A stretch of DNA of 64,000 bases, taken from Mangrovimicrobium sp048323675 (GTDB taxonomy: Bacteria; Pseudomonadota; Gammaproteobacteria; Pseudomonadales; Halieaceae). The position numbers were made by a program, and so were the translations under genes. Numbering within the stretch: position 1 is the stretch's first letter; each line of letters begins with the position of its first letter. The stretch spans positions 248,001 to 312,000 of the forward strand of contig NZ_JBLWFK010000006.1 in the NCBI RefSeq assembly GCF_048323675.1. The letters are read 5' to 3'. This document shows, piece by piece, positions 35,290 to 44,278 of the stretch. The notes below the pieces were generated by a model. It was not told the origin of the DNA. It did not search any database and saw nothing but the letters and a program-made list of their open reading frames with translations.

Positions 35290-35410
35290 AGAGCTGGTAT
35301 TGCCCCGCCGTACCGCCAAAAAGCGCACATCCATGTGCAGGCTCGGCCTCCCGGAGCGCCGGCCGGTCCATCCATGTCCTCGGACGCCCCGGCGAGGCAA
35401 TACCAGCTCT
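35290..35410. repeat. Variable-arm palindromic element, copy 3 (inverted, divergent)
   Basis: Perfect 15-base arms at 35290-35304 and 35396-35410, extended after one mismatch by five more pairs. The interior holds, on the minus strand, the conserved string GAGCCTGCACA then GTGCGCTTTTTGGCG found in copies 1 and 2, plus a longer GC-rich loop. The arm sequence is unrelated to those of the other two copies. Confidence 0.75.
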
Positions 35411-35576
35411 ACGTCCCTCCCTTTCGCGGGAACCCGATTTAAGGCGCCCTGTACGCCCCGCCCAACCTGTTGATCCCCGGTGTACATGCCGCAGGAACCC
35501 CGGATTTACCCAATCCCTGTTCGGAACCGGGCATTCCAGCCCGCATTGGCCCAGTTTGAACCTTGTGCCGCAGGTA

Positions 35577-35694
35577 GAGTGTGAAGCGGAACCTGCCTGA
35601 TGGAACCGTGTGGCGACAGGACGTCGCCACCCGAGCCTGCACAGGGACGTGCGCTTTTTGGCGTGTTCCAGCAGGCAGGTTCCGTTTCACGCTC
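35577..35694. repeat. Variable-arm palindromic element, copy 2
   Basis: Arms 35577-35606 and 35665-35694 (30 bases each) are complementary with few mismatches or G-T pairs. The 58-base centre is nearly identical to that of the 31018-31136 copy. Changes inside the central hairpin (GTGGCGAC / GTCGCCAC) preserve base pairing. Confidence 0.85.
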
Positions 35695-35867
35695 GGCGGC
35701 AGAACCCACAGGCCAGAAAATCGAGCTGAGCCAAATTTCGCCGCACTGGTCAATTACTGGTAGAATCCGGCGCTTGATTTCGCCCCCTGCACCACCCTCA
35801 CCGGGTCGGTGCCGGCACCCGATGGAACGTCTGACGACCCCTATCTCACGAGACGCACAACCCAAAC

Positions 35868-38474
35868 ATGGACCAGCAATACGACCCCAAGGCCCTGGAA
35901 GCCCAGGCCCAGCAACACTGGAATGACAGCGACAGCTTTGCTGTGGACGCCGATGCGTCCCGGGAAAAGTTCTACTGCCTGGCCATGTTCCCCTACCCCA
36001 GCGGCAAGCTGCACATGGGCCATGTGCGCAACTACACCATCACCGATGTGATCGCCCGCTACCAGCGCATGCTGGGCAAGAACGTGCTGCACCCGATGGG
36101 CTGGGACGCCTTCGGCCTGCCGGCGGAGAACGCCGCGATCCAGAACAGGACGGCGCCGGCGAAGTGGACCTACAGCAATATCGACTACATGAAGTCCCAG
36201 CTGAAAAGCCTGGGCTTCGGCTTTGACTGGAACCGCGAACTGGCCACCTGCCAGCCCAACTACTACAAGTGGGAGCAGTGGTTCTTCACCCGCCTCTACG
36301 AGAAGGGGTTGGTGTACAAGAAGATGGCCACGGTGAACTGGGACCCGGTGGACCAGACAGTGCTGGCCAACGAGCAGGTGGTCGATGGTCGCGGCTGGCG
36401 CTCGGGTGCGCTGGTGGAGCGCAAGGAGATTCCCCAGTGGTTCATCAAGATCACTGACTACGCCAACGAACTGCTCACCAGCCTCGACCAGTTGCCCGAC
36501 TGGCCGGAGCAGGTGCGCACGATGCAGAAGAACTGGATCGGCAAGTCCCGCGGCGTGGAGATGACCTTCGACCTGGCCACGCCGGTGGACGGCCACGGCG
36601 CCTTCGACGTCTACACCACCCGGCCGGATACGCTGATGGGGGTCACCTATGTGAGCCTCGCGGCGGAGCACCCGATCAGCCTGGCGCTGGCGGCGGACAA
36701 CGCCGCGCTGGCGTCATTTATCGAGGAGTGCAAGACCAACTCGGTGGCCGAGGCCGACATGGCGACCATGGAGAAAAAGGGCATGGACACCGGCCTGCGC
36801 GCGGTGCACCCGCTCACCGGCGAGGAAGTGCCGGTGTGGGTCGCCAACTACGTGCTGATGGACTACGGTTCCGGCGCGGTGATGGCGGTGCCGGCCCACG
36901 ACGAGCGCGACTTCGCCTTCGCCAACAAGTACGGCCTGCGGATCCAGCAGGTGATCGCCAGCACGGACAACAAGGACGCTGCCTTCGATTCCGCCAACTG
37001 GCAGGAATGGTACGCCCGCAAGACCGACATCCAGCTGGTCAATTCCGGCGAGTTCGACAATCTCAACTTCAAGAAGGCCTTTGACGCCATCGCCAAAGCC
37101 CTGGCCGACAAGGGCAAGGGGGCGGTCAAGACCAACTTCCGCCTGCGCGACTGGGGGGTCTCCCGACAGCGTTACTGGGGCGCGCCGATACCCATGCTCA
37201 ACCTGCCCGAAGGCGGCGAGATCCCGGTGCCCCTGGACAGGCTGCCGGTGCTGCTGCCGGAGGACGTGGTGATGGACGGCACCAGCAGCCCGATCAAGGC
37301 GGACCCGGAATGGCGCAAGGCGGACTGGTACGCCGCCGGCGCCGAGCACGAGACCGACACCTTCGACACCTTTATGGAGTCGAGCTGGTACTACGCCCGC
37401 TACACCTGCCCGGATTTCGCCGAGGGCATGCTGGATTCCGAGCGCGCCAACTACTGGCTGCCGGTGGACCAGTATGTGGGCGGTATCGAACACGCCATCC
37501 TGCACCTGCTCTACGCCCGCTTTTTCCACAAGCTGATGCGCGACGAGGGCCTGGTGAGCAGCGACGAGCCCTTCAAGCGCCTGCTCTGCCAGGGCATGGT
37601 GCTGGCCGACTCCTTCTACAAGCAGAACGCCGACGGCAGCAAGAGCTGGTTCAACCCGGCGGACGTACTGCTGGAGCGCGACGACAAGGGCAAGGTGGTC
37701 AGCGCCTCGCACCCCGAGGCGGGCGCGCTGGAAATGGGCGGCATGACCAAGATGTCCAAGTCCAAGAACAATGGCATCGACCCGCAGACCGCGGTCGACC
37801 AGTACGGCGCCGACACCGTGCGCCTGTTCACCATGTTCGCCGCGCCGCCGGAACAGACCCTGGAGTGGTCCGACTCCGGCGTCGAGGGCGCCAGCCGCTT
37901 CCTGCGCCGGCTGTGGAAACTGGCCGCGGGGCTGGTAGCCGCCGGGCCGGTAGCCGCGCTGGATACCGCGGCACTGGACGGCCCGCAGAAGGACGCCCGG
38001 CGCAAGATCCACGAGACCATCGCCAAGGTCAGCGACGACTACGGCCGCCGCCAGACCTTCAACACCGCCATCGCCGCGGTGATGGAGCTGAGCAACGAAC
38101 TCGGCCGCCTCGACGCCAGCGAACAGGGCCGCGCGGTGCTGGCGGAAGGCCTGCGTGCGGTGGTGCTGATGCTCAACCCGATCGTGCCGCACATCTGCCA
38201 CGCCCTTTGGGCGCAGCTCGGCGGCGCGGGCGATGTCCTCGACGCGCCCTGGCCCGCAGTGGATGAAAGCGCCCTGGTGCGCGACAGCCTGGAAGTGGTG
38301 GTGCAGGTTAACGGCAAGGTGCGGGCGAAGATGGACGTGCCCGCGGATGCCGACAAGGCCGCCCTGGAAGCTGCCGCCCTGGCCCAGGACAACGTCCAGC
38401 GCTTCATCGACGGCGCCACGGTCCGCAAGGTGATTGTGGTGCCGGGCAAATTGGTTAATATTGTCGCCAACTGA
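35868..38474 (+). CDS. leuS: Leucyl-tRNA synthetase
   Basis: An 868-residue class I aminoacyl-tRNA synthetase. The HIGH-equivalent PYPSGKLHMGHVRNY lies at about 42-56, the KMSKS loop MTKMSKSKNNG at about 627-637, and an editing domain (TTRPDTLMGVTY) at about 245-260. The C-terminal VQVNGKVRAKMDVP is typical. Full length. First gene of a leuS-lptE-holA run that is conserved in gammaproteobacteria. Confidence 0.97.
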   Translation: MDQQYDPKALEAQAQQHWNDSDSFAVDADASREKFYCLAMFPYPSGKLHMGHVRNYTITDVIARYQRMLGKNVLHPMGWDAFGLPAENAAIQNRTAPAKWTYSNIDYMKSQLKSLGFGFDWNRELATCQPNYYKWEQWFFTRLYEKGLVYKKMATVNWDPVDQTVLANEQVVDGRGWRSGALVERKEIPQWFIKITDYANELLTSLDQLPDWPEQVRTMQKNWIGKSRGVEMTFDLATPVDGHGAFDVYTTRPDTLMGVTYVSLAAEHPISLALAADNAALASFIEECKTNSVAEADMATMEKKGMDTGLRAVHPLTGEEVPVWVANYVLMDYGSGAVMAVPAHDERDFAFANKYGLRIQQVIASTDNKDAAFDSANWQEWYARKTDIQLVNSGEFDNLNFKKAFDAIAKALADKGKGAVKTNFRLRDWGVSRQRYWGAPIPMLNLPEGGEIPVPLDRLPVLLPEDVVMDGTSSPIKADPEWRKADWYAAGAEHETDTFDTFMESSWYYARYTCPDFAEGMLDSERANYWLPVDQYVGGIEHAILHLLYARFFHKLMRDEGLVSSDEPFKRLLCQGMVLADSFYKQNADGSKSWFNPADVLLERDDKGKVVSASHPEAGALEMGGMTKMSKSKNNGIDPQTAVDQYGADTVRLFTMFAAPPEQTLEWSDSGVEGASRFLRRLWKLAAGLVAAGPVAALDTAALDGPQKDARRKIHETIAKVSDDYGRRQTFNTAIAAVMELSNELGRLDASEQGRAVLAEGLRAVVLMLNPIVPHICHALWAQLGGAGDVLDAPWPAVDESALVRDSLEVVVQVNGKVRAKMDVPADADKAALEAAALAQDNVQRFIDGATVRKVIVVPGKLVNIVAN

Positions 38475-38490
38475 CCTGACCGGGATTCCC

Positions 38491-39009
38491 ATGCTGCGCC
38501 ACACCGCTACCGCCACCCTGCTGTTCCTCACCCTGTTCCTGGGGGCCTGCGGCTTCCACCTGCGCGGCACCGGCGAGGGCATCACGGTCGCCGACGAGTG
38601 GCGTTCCATGTACCTCGACACCGGCAACCCCAACAGCGAGTTCAGCCGCGAGATCAGGGCGCGCTTCGCCGCCAACGGCATCGTCTGGGCGGACAAGCGC
38701 GAGGACGCCAACTACACGTTAATCCTCGGCCCCGAGCGTTTCAGCCAGAAGAACCTGTCGCTCAACGCCGAGGCCCGGGCCGCGGAGTTCGAACTGACCC
38801 TGGCCTCCACATTCTCGGTGCGCGACGACAAGGGTAAGCAGGTGATGCCCAACGCCAACGCCAGCGTGCTCAAGCAGATGGAAAACGACCCGCGCAACGT
38901 GGTGGGCAAGGCGGAGGAAATCCGTATCCTGCGCGCGGAAATGCGCACCGAGCTGGCCCAGCAGATCATGCGCCGGATCGCCTTCTTCGCGGCCAGCCAG
39001 GACGCCTGA
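38491..39009 (+). CDS. lptE: LPS-assembly lipoprotein LptE
   Basis: A 172-residue outer-membrane lipoprotein, the plug of the LptD translocon. The signal peptide ends in a lipobox LGAC (Cys at about 17) followed by GFHLRGTG, the family signature. ATG at 38491, 16 bases after leuS; the stop overlaps the holA ATG by one base. Confidence 0.93.
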   Translation: MLRHTATATLLFLTLFLGACGFHLRGTGEGITVADEWRSMYLDTGNPNSEFSREIRARFAANGIVWADKREDANYTLILGPERFSQKNLSLNAEARAAEFELTLASTFSVRDDKGKQVMPNANASVLKQMENDPRNVVGKAEEIRILRAEMRTELAQQIMRRIAFFAASQDA

Positions 39010-40022
39010 TGCGCCTCTACCCGGAAAAGCTTTCCGGACACCTGCAACAACAACTGCTGCCCGTCTACCTGATCAGCGGGGAAGAACCCCTGCTGGTCCA
39101 GGAGTGCTGCGACGCCGTGCGCGCGGCCGCCCGCGCCGCCGGCTGCACCGAACGCGAAATCATCGACACCGACACCAATGGCTTCGACTGGAACCAGTTG
39201 CCCGCGAGCGCCGCGGGCATGTCGCTGTTCGGCGACCGCAAGCTGGTGGAACTGCGCCTGCCCAGCGGCAAGCCGGGCGCCGAGGGCAGCAAGGCGCTGC
39301 TCGAATACCTCGAAGTAAGCAGCGGCAGCGAGGACATCCTGCTGGTCGTCGCCGGCAAGATCGACCGCCAGTCCACCAACAGCAAGTGGTACAAGGCGCT
39401 GGACGGCGCCGGCGCGACCATCCAGGTATGGCCGGTGAAGGCCCAGGAACTGCCCCGCTGGCTGCAACAGCGCCTGCACGCCGCCGGCCTCGAGATCGAC
39501 CGGGACGCGCTGCAACTGCTCAGCGACCGGGTGGAGGGCAACCTGCTGGCCGCGGTGCAGGAGGTGGAGAAGCTGAAACTGCTGGCCGAGGACGGCCGGG
39601 TTAGCGCCAGCACTGTCACCGGGGCGGTCTCCGACAACGCCCGCTACAACATTTTCGACATGGCCGACCGCGCCCTCGCCGGCGATGCCGCCAGCAGCGT
39701 TAAGATGCTGCGCGGCCTGCGCGCCGAGGGCACCGAGGCCACCGTCGCCCTGTGGTCCCTGCTCAAGGACATCCGCACCCTGCAGCAGGCCCGCAGCGCG
39801 GTCGACAAGGGCCAGCGTCCGCAGCAGGCACTGTCCGACCTGCGGGTGTTCCAGAACCGCCTGGGCCTGATGCAGTCGGCGCTGGAGCGCCACAACCGCG
39901 GCTCCCTGATCCGCCTGCTGAGCCAGGCCGCCGCGGCGGATGGCGCCATCAAGGGCGCCGGCGGCGGCAAGCCCTGGGACCAGCTGGAAAACCTGGCGCT
40001 GGCGCTCGCCCGCCGCGGCTGA
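39009..40022 (+). CDS. holA: DNA polymerase III delta subunit
   Basis: A 337-residue clamp-loader subunit. The N-terminus MRLYPEKLSGHLQQQLLPVYLISGEEPLLVQE and SLFGDRKLVELRLPSGKPG are typical of HolA, followed by the AAA-like fold without Walker motifs and the helical collar. ATG overlaps the lptE stop codon. Confidence 0.93.
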   Translation: MRLYPEKLSGHLQQQLLPVYLISGEEPLLVQECCDAVRAAARAAGCTEREIIDTDTNGFDWNQLPASAAGMSLFGDRKLVELRLPSGKPGAEGSKALLEYLEVSSGSEDILLVVAGKIDRQSTNSKWYKALDGAGATIQVWPVKAQELPRWLQQRLHAAGLEIDRDALQLLSDRVEGNLLAAVQEVEKLKLLAEDGRVSASTVTGAVSDNARYNIFDMADRALAGDAASSVKMLRGLRAEGTEATVALWSLLKDIRTLQQARSAVDKGQRPQQALSDLRVFQNRLGLMQSALERHNRGSLIRLLSQAAAADGAIKGAGGGKPWDQLENLALALARRG

Positions 40023-40256
40023 GCGATATCTGCCACCCCAGGGGCTTTTCTCCTGGGTCACGCCCCAAGCCACATCCATACAACCCCTTCAACGGCCGGG
40101 GCTGAACACTGGCTCATGTGGCTCCCGCACCGTTTCACACCCTACCTGTGGCGCAAGATTCCAACTGAACCGGCATCTTTTCCACCTGTCGCCTTATCAG
40201 GCAGGCCCCCCGGCTTTCTGCACTTTTTCGCTTGCCTTATCCATACAGCCCAACTA

Positions 40257-40272
40257 CTGTACATACATACAC
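40257..40272 (+). promoter_or_regulatory. LexA box 1 upstream of imuA (one mismatch)
   Basis: CTGT-ACATACAT-ACAC matches the gammaproteobacterial SOS box CTGT-N8-ACAG at all but the last base. It shares its final C with the perfect box that follows. Confidence 0.65.
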
Positions 40273-40287
40273 TGTTCAAGCATACAG
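40272..40287 (+). promoter_or_regulatory. LexA box 2 upstream of imuA (perfect half-sites)
   Basis: CTGT-TCAAGCAT-ACAG fits the SOS box CTGT-N8-ACAG exactly and lies 35 bases before the imuA start codon. Directly abuts box 1, so two LexA dimers may bind side by side. Confidence 0.8.
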
Positions 40288-40322
40288 CTAACGCGGTTTT
40301 ACAAAACAGACGAGGTAAGGCC

Positions 40323-41039
40323 ATGAACGAAGCACTGCAAGAAATCATCGGTCGCCGGGACACCTGGCGCGGCATCCTGCCCGGCCATTCCGCCAACAGC
40401 GCACGCCACTGGCACGAGGACACCCTGCCCACCGGCTACAGCACCCTGAACGCCCAGCTGCAGCACGGCGGCTGGCCCCTGGACAGCACCATCGAGATGC
40501 TCAGCGACGGCTGCGGCCTCGGCGCCATGGGCCTGTTCCTGCCGGCCATGCAGAGCCTCAGCGCCGAGGGGCGCTGGCAGGTCTTTATCGCCCCGCCCTT
40601 CATCCCCTATGCCCCCCTGCTCAAGGCCCGCGGTATCGACACCGGGCAGATTCTCCTGGTCCACCCGAAGAACCGCGAGGACCTGCTCTGGGCCACCGAA
40701 CAGGCCCTGCGCAGCAGCACGTCCAGCGCCGTGTTCAGCTGGCTGGGGGCGGGTGATTACAGCTACGGGGAACTGCGCAAGCTGCAACTGGCCGCCGCCG
40801 GCGGCGACAGCCTCGCCGTCCTGTTCCGCGCCAACCAGGCCGCCAGCAACAGCGCCCCCGCTGGCCTGCGCCTGCAGATGCGCGCCTACCGCCAGGTCCA
40901 TATCCTGAAACAGCGCGGCGGCAACCAGCAGGTGGATGTCGACCTGCCCCCGGCGGAGGACATCCCCGAGCAGCCGCAGCTGTGGGAACTGCCCGCCGTT
41001 CCGGTCGAGAGCCCCCGGGTACAACTCTCCTTCGCCTGA
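40323..41039 (+). CDS. imuA: Translesion-synthesis accessory protein ImuA
   Basis: A 238-residue RecA-like-fold protein of the ImuA (SulA-related) family, part of the SOS mutasome with ImuB and DnaE2. The start LQEIIGRRDTWRG, then LPTGYSTLNAQLQHGGWPLDSTIEML, and LQMRAYRQVHILKQRGG near the end are characteristic; a normal Walker A is lacking. The ATG at 40323 lies just downstream of two LexA boxes; an upstream in-frame ATG at 40116 would place those boxes inside the gene. imuB does not follow but lies 12 kb away. Confidence 0.85.
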   Translation: MNEALQEIIGRRDTWRGILPGHSANSARHWHEDTLPTGYSTLNAQLQHGGWPLDSTIEMLSDGCGLGAMGLFLPAMQSLSAEGRWQVFIAPPFIPYAPLLKARGIDTGQILLVHPKNREDLLWATEQALRSSTSSAVFSWLGAGDYSYGELRKLQLAAAGGDSLAVLFRANQAASNSAPAGLRLQMRAYRQVHILKQRGGNQQVDVDLPPAEDIPEQPQLWELPAVPVESPRVQLSFA

Positions 41040-41419
41040 TTGCCCCCAGCGAACCCGGGGCTGTCACGGTACTGGCGGAATTTGCAGCCGCCGGCCCGGC
41101 ACCCCCGCCAACCCCGCCCCGGCTCCCGACGCTCAACCGCGGGGCCGGCTCGCGGGCATCACGCCTGGATGGCGAAATCGCCCCGACTAACCCGCCCCCC
41201 TCCTAGTCCACGGCAATTTGCTGAAGTTTTCCGCTTAGATCATTTGATGGATGCCACCCGCAGCCATTTTTCCGAAAATGCACCGCACATCCCAATGGAA
41301 CGCAGGCCGCGACCGCTGGTGTGAACACACCCACCGCGACAGCCCGGCAGCCCGGCAGCCATCAGCTGGCATGCGTCAATCTGCACATTAGTAATAACGA
41401 TAGAGCGGAGCAGAGCCCG
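41040..41419. other. Gap between imuA and the Rieske oxygenase gene
   Basis: A 380-base gap, very GC-rich in its first half. No coding frame with recognisable content, no remnant of imuB, and no repeat or terminator found. The left edge of the catabolic block lies here. Confidence 0.4.
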
Positions 41420-42763
41420 ATGAATTCCAAGCAGCCATTACTGACAGACGATATCGACAAACTGGTCAAGTTGCCGGTTGACGCCTACATCTCCGAGGCC
41501 TACGCCAGGGATGAGAAGGACAGCCTGTGGAAAAAGACCTGGCAGGTCGCCTGCAGGGAGGAGGAAATCCCGCGCGTCGGCAACTACTACACCTACGAAA
41601 TCCTCGACCAGTCGGTCATCGTGGTCCGCTCGGGGGAAGACGAAATCTCCGCCTACTACAACGCCTGCCAGCACCGCGGCCGGCAGCTGACCGAGGGCTG
41701 CGGGCACGCCGGGCGCTTCCATTGCAAATATCACGGCTGGCAATGGCACCTGAACGGCGAGATCGCCAGCATCTATGAGCGGGAGGACTGGGGTGACGCC
41801 CTCAGGGATGAGGATGTGCGCCTGCCACGGCTCAAGGTCGGCCGCTGGGGCGGCTTCGTCTTCATCAACTTCGACCCCGATTGCGAATCGCTGGAATCCT
41901 TCCTGGAAACAGTGCCTTTTTATCTCGACCAGTTCGAAATCGGCAAAATGCGCTACAAGTGGCGCAAGTGGACCCGCGTGGCCTGCAACTGGAAAGTGGG
42001 CATCGAGGCATTCAACGAGGGCTACCACGCCCGCACTACCCACCCCATGCTCTCGCGCTGGGGCGGCGCGGTCGTATGGAGCGGCGCCCAGGGCCGCCAC
42101 AGCAACCTCGGGCACCTCGGCGGCAGCGGCGGCATCGGCACCAACATCGGCGACAGGGACAAGGTCGATCCCCGGGAGATCGCGCTGGGCGTGGCGCAGC
42201 AGATGAAGGAAGTCTGCAACGCGAACACCACCGACACGATTATCGAGGCTGCCCGACAGGCCCGCGACACCCTGCCGCCAACCGCAACGGCCCTGGAAGT
42301 CAGCGCGACAGTGATGCAGATCGCCCGCAAGATCGACCGCGAACGCGGCGTGGAATGGCCCGTCATCGACCCCGAGAAATACCTGCTGGCGGGGATCAAC
42401 TGGAACATCTTCCCCAATACCATCATCCTGCCCAACGCCACGTTCTGCATGGGCTTCCGTATTCGCCCCGATGGCTACAACCCGGACAGTTGCATATTCG
42501 AGGTGTTCAACCTCGAACGCTTCCCCGCGGGCCAGGAACCGGAGGTAGACAACGTCTACCTCGAGGAACTGACCAGTGAGCACTGGGGCCTGTTGCTGTC
42601 CCAGGACTTCGGCAATATGCCTTTTGTGCAGAAGGGCCTGAAGTCCGACGGGCTGTCCTCCATCAAGCCCAACCCCTTCTGGGAGCTTTCGGTGATCAAC
42701 TTCCGCAGGGCACTCGCCGAATACATGGGCTACGGCGGTCCCGAACCCCTGCATGAAGAATAG
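41420..42763 (+). CDS. Rieske non-heme iron oxygenase, alpha subunit
   Basis: A 447-residue aromatic-ring-hydroxylating-type oxygenase. The Rieske [2Fe-2S] motif is CQHRG...CKYHGW with Cys83, His85, Cys102 and His105. The catalytic domain carries EAFNEGYHARTTHP, providing the two iron His ligands. ATG at 41420 follows a GGAG-containing stretch and is preferred to an in-frame upstream ATG at 41321. No beta subunit, ferredoxin or reductase gene is near, so electrons must come from elsewhere. The substrate is unknown; the neighbours suggest a hydrophobic ketone- or ring-containing compound. Confidence 0.85.
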   Translation: MNSKQPLLTDDIDKLVKLPVDAYISEAYARDEKDSLWKKTWQVACREEEIPRVGNYYTYEILDQSVIVVRSGEDEISAYYNACQHRGRQLTEGCGHAGRFHCKYHGWQWHLNGEIASIYEREDWGDALRDEDVRLPRLKVGRWGGFVFINFDPDCESLESFLETVPFYLDQFEIGKMRYKWRKWTRVACNWKVGIEAFNEGYHARTTHPMLSRWGGAVVWSGAQGRHSNLGHLGGSGGIGTNIGDRDKVDPREIALGVAQQMKEVCNANTTDTIIEAARQARDTLPPTATALEVSATVMQIARKIDRERGVEWPVIDPEKYLLAGINWNIFPNTIILPNATFCMGFRIRPDGYNPDSCIFEVFNLERFPAGQEPEVDNVYLEELTSEHWGLLLSQDFGNMPFVQKGLKSDGLSSIKPNPFWELSVINFRRALAEYMGYGGPEPLHEE

Positions 42764-42939
42764 CCATGGCCGGCGCCGGCCGTCCGATCCGGCCCTCCCG
42801 GGCCGGCTGCCGGTAACTGTTTCCCTTGCACAGGCTCCGCGAAAGAGTAAAGTTTCCCCAGGAATTCACGGGGCCGTACCCGGGTGATCGCATCACTATC
42901 ACCCGGAGTCGACAGGCCGGGGAGCGGGGAGACTTGCGG

Positions 42940-44049
42940 ATGTCAGCCAGCCTTGAGCGGGTCATACTGGAGCTGTACGGGAGCCTGATCGAAACCCCGC
43001 CCTGGGAGTCCTTCCTGAAAATCCTCGAGGACTACTTCGAGTGCCGCAGCTGCGCCCTGCTGCTGCGTACGCCAAACCGCGGCGATGCGGGGCTCCTCGT
43101 CTCCGAGACCCGCGGCCTGACCGGATCATCCCTGATGATCGAGGCATTCCACGATTCCCCTTTTCTCCACCTGCCCGACCAGCAGACCTATATATTGAGC
43201 CGGATGATGCCGGCGGAGGAATTCAGGAAAAAGCACAAGCGGCACTACGAGTACAACCAGCGTCTCGGCACGATCGACATCCTGGCGCTCAACCTCACCC
43301 ACCAACAATCCGGGATGTCGTTCCGCTTCCGCATCCTGCGCTCCGAAGGATCCGAGCCCTTTGGCGACCGGGAACTGGAGGCGATGGAGAAGCTGCTGCC
43401 CCACCTGAACATCGCAACGGGCATCTATGCGCGGCTGGTGCAGCAGCAACAGCAGATCTGCATCTCCGATGAAACCTCGACCCGGCTCGGGCTGGGCATG
43501 GTCGTGCTGCGCCGCGATGGCCAGGTAGTCACCCTCAACCCGGCGGCGGAATCGATCCTGAAATCCGCCAGGGACCTGTACGTGCAGGGCGGCCAGCTGC
43601 ACTGCGCGCACCGGAAGGATTCGGAGAAACTGGCCGAGGGCCTGCGACTGCTGGCGGGCGATTGCGCGGCGGACGCGGAATACAGTTTCCGGATCACCGC
43701 CAGCGATGGCAACTCCAGCTGGCTGCTGACGCTGCAGCGCAACGAGATACCGCAGGAGTTCCGCGACGACCAGTCGGACACCATTTCCGTGCTGATCCGC
43801 AATTCACGCCAGAGAACCACTATCACCCCGGAACAACTGGAGCAGTTACTCGACCTGACGCCCGCCGAGGCGCTGCTCGCCGCGCGGCTTGTCCAGGGGG
43901 ACAGCCTGGTCGAGGCCGCCGAGACCCTGGGGCGTTCGCGCTCGACCGTGCGCGCGCAACTGGCCGCCATTTTCGCCAAGACCGGTGTTCATAAGCAGCA
44001 CCAGCTGATCAGCCATATCATGCAGGTCGGCAGCGAGCTGTGGCTCTAG
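42940..44049 (+). CDS. LuxR-family transcriptional regulator
   Basis: A 369-residue regulator with a GAF/PAS-like N-terminal sensor region and a C-terminal helix-turn-helix around 305-360 (LTPAEALLAARLVQGDSLVEAAETLGRSRSTVRAQLAAIFAKTGV). In the DNA-binding helix, the STVRAQLAAIFAKTGV pattern is the LuxR/GerE type. ATG at 42940 chosen from local ribosome-binding context (GGGGAGACTTGCGG). It probably controls the flanking catabolic genes. Confidence 0.8.
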   Translation: MSASLERVILELYGSLIETPPWESFLKILEDYFECRSCALLLRTPNRGDAGLLVSETRGLTGSSLMIEAFHDSPFLHLPDQQTYILSRMMPAEEFRKKHKRHYEYNQRLGTIDILALNLTHQQSGMSFRFRILRSEGSEPFGDRELEAMEKLLPHLNIATGIYARLVQQQQQICISDETSTRLGLGMVVLRRDGQVVTLNPAAESILKSARDLYVQGGQLHCAHRKDSEKLAEGLRLLAGDCAADAEYSFRITASDGNSSWLLTLQRNEIPQEFRDDQSDTISVLIRNSRQRTTITPEQLEQLLDLTPAEALLAARLVQGDSLVEAAETLGRSRSTVRAQLAAIFAKTGVHKQHQLISHIMQVGSELWL

Positions 44050-44055
44050 GCTGCG

Positions 44056-44181
44056 CTAGAAGCCGATATCCAGGGTCGGCGAATTGAACCCACTGTTGAC
44101 CACCTGTGAAGCGCTGGCCAGGGTGTTCGCATCCAGCCCCGCCAGGTAGCCGTCGATCAGGCGCTGGTAGTTGCTGATCAT
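44056..44181 (-). CDS. Small open frame or gene remnant between regulator and monooxygenase
   Basis: A 41-residue frame starting MISNYQRLIDGYLAGLD and ending TLDIGF. The same frame continues open upstream past the BVMO stop without an ATG. Just upstream a 16-codon frame begins behind a good GAGGGAG site (ATG near 44227) and its stop overlaps this ATG. This looks like either two coupled mini-genes or, more likely, the 3' remnant of a larger gene. No family recognised. Confidence 0.3.
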   Translation of the reverse strand: MISNYQRLIDGYLAGLDANTLASASQVVNSGFNSPTLDIGF

Positions 44182-44278
44182 ACCCTCGCCAGGCAGGCCG
44201 TCTCCGCCGCATGCGCGGTTTGTCTCATGGCTCGTCTCCCTCGCGGTAAAGTGACCGCAGCGGATACTGCCGTTGCGC

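Larger units (their letters stand above)
35191..35867. other. Gap between lnt and leuS with two palindromic elements
   Basis: A 677-base gap with no gene. It holds two palindromic elements, 35290-35410 and 35577-35694, in opposite orientations. leuS expression probably starts in the last 150 bases. Confidence 0.6.

Noticed and set aside
35577..35694. Palindromic element as an intrinsic terminator
   Set aside because: The T-run is inside the loop rather than after the stem, and the 118-base length and copy-to-copy pattern do not fit a terminator.
41040..41324. Possible remnant of imuB directly after imuA
   Set aside because: Translations of all plus-strand frames show Pro/Arg-rich noise with no ImuB motif, so the split cannot be shown to be a simple insertion between adjacent genes.
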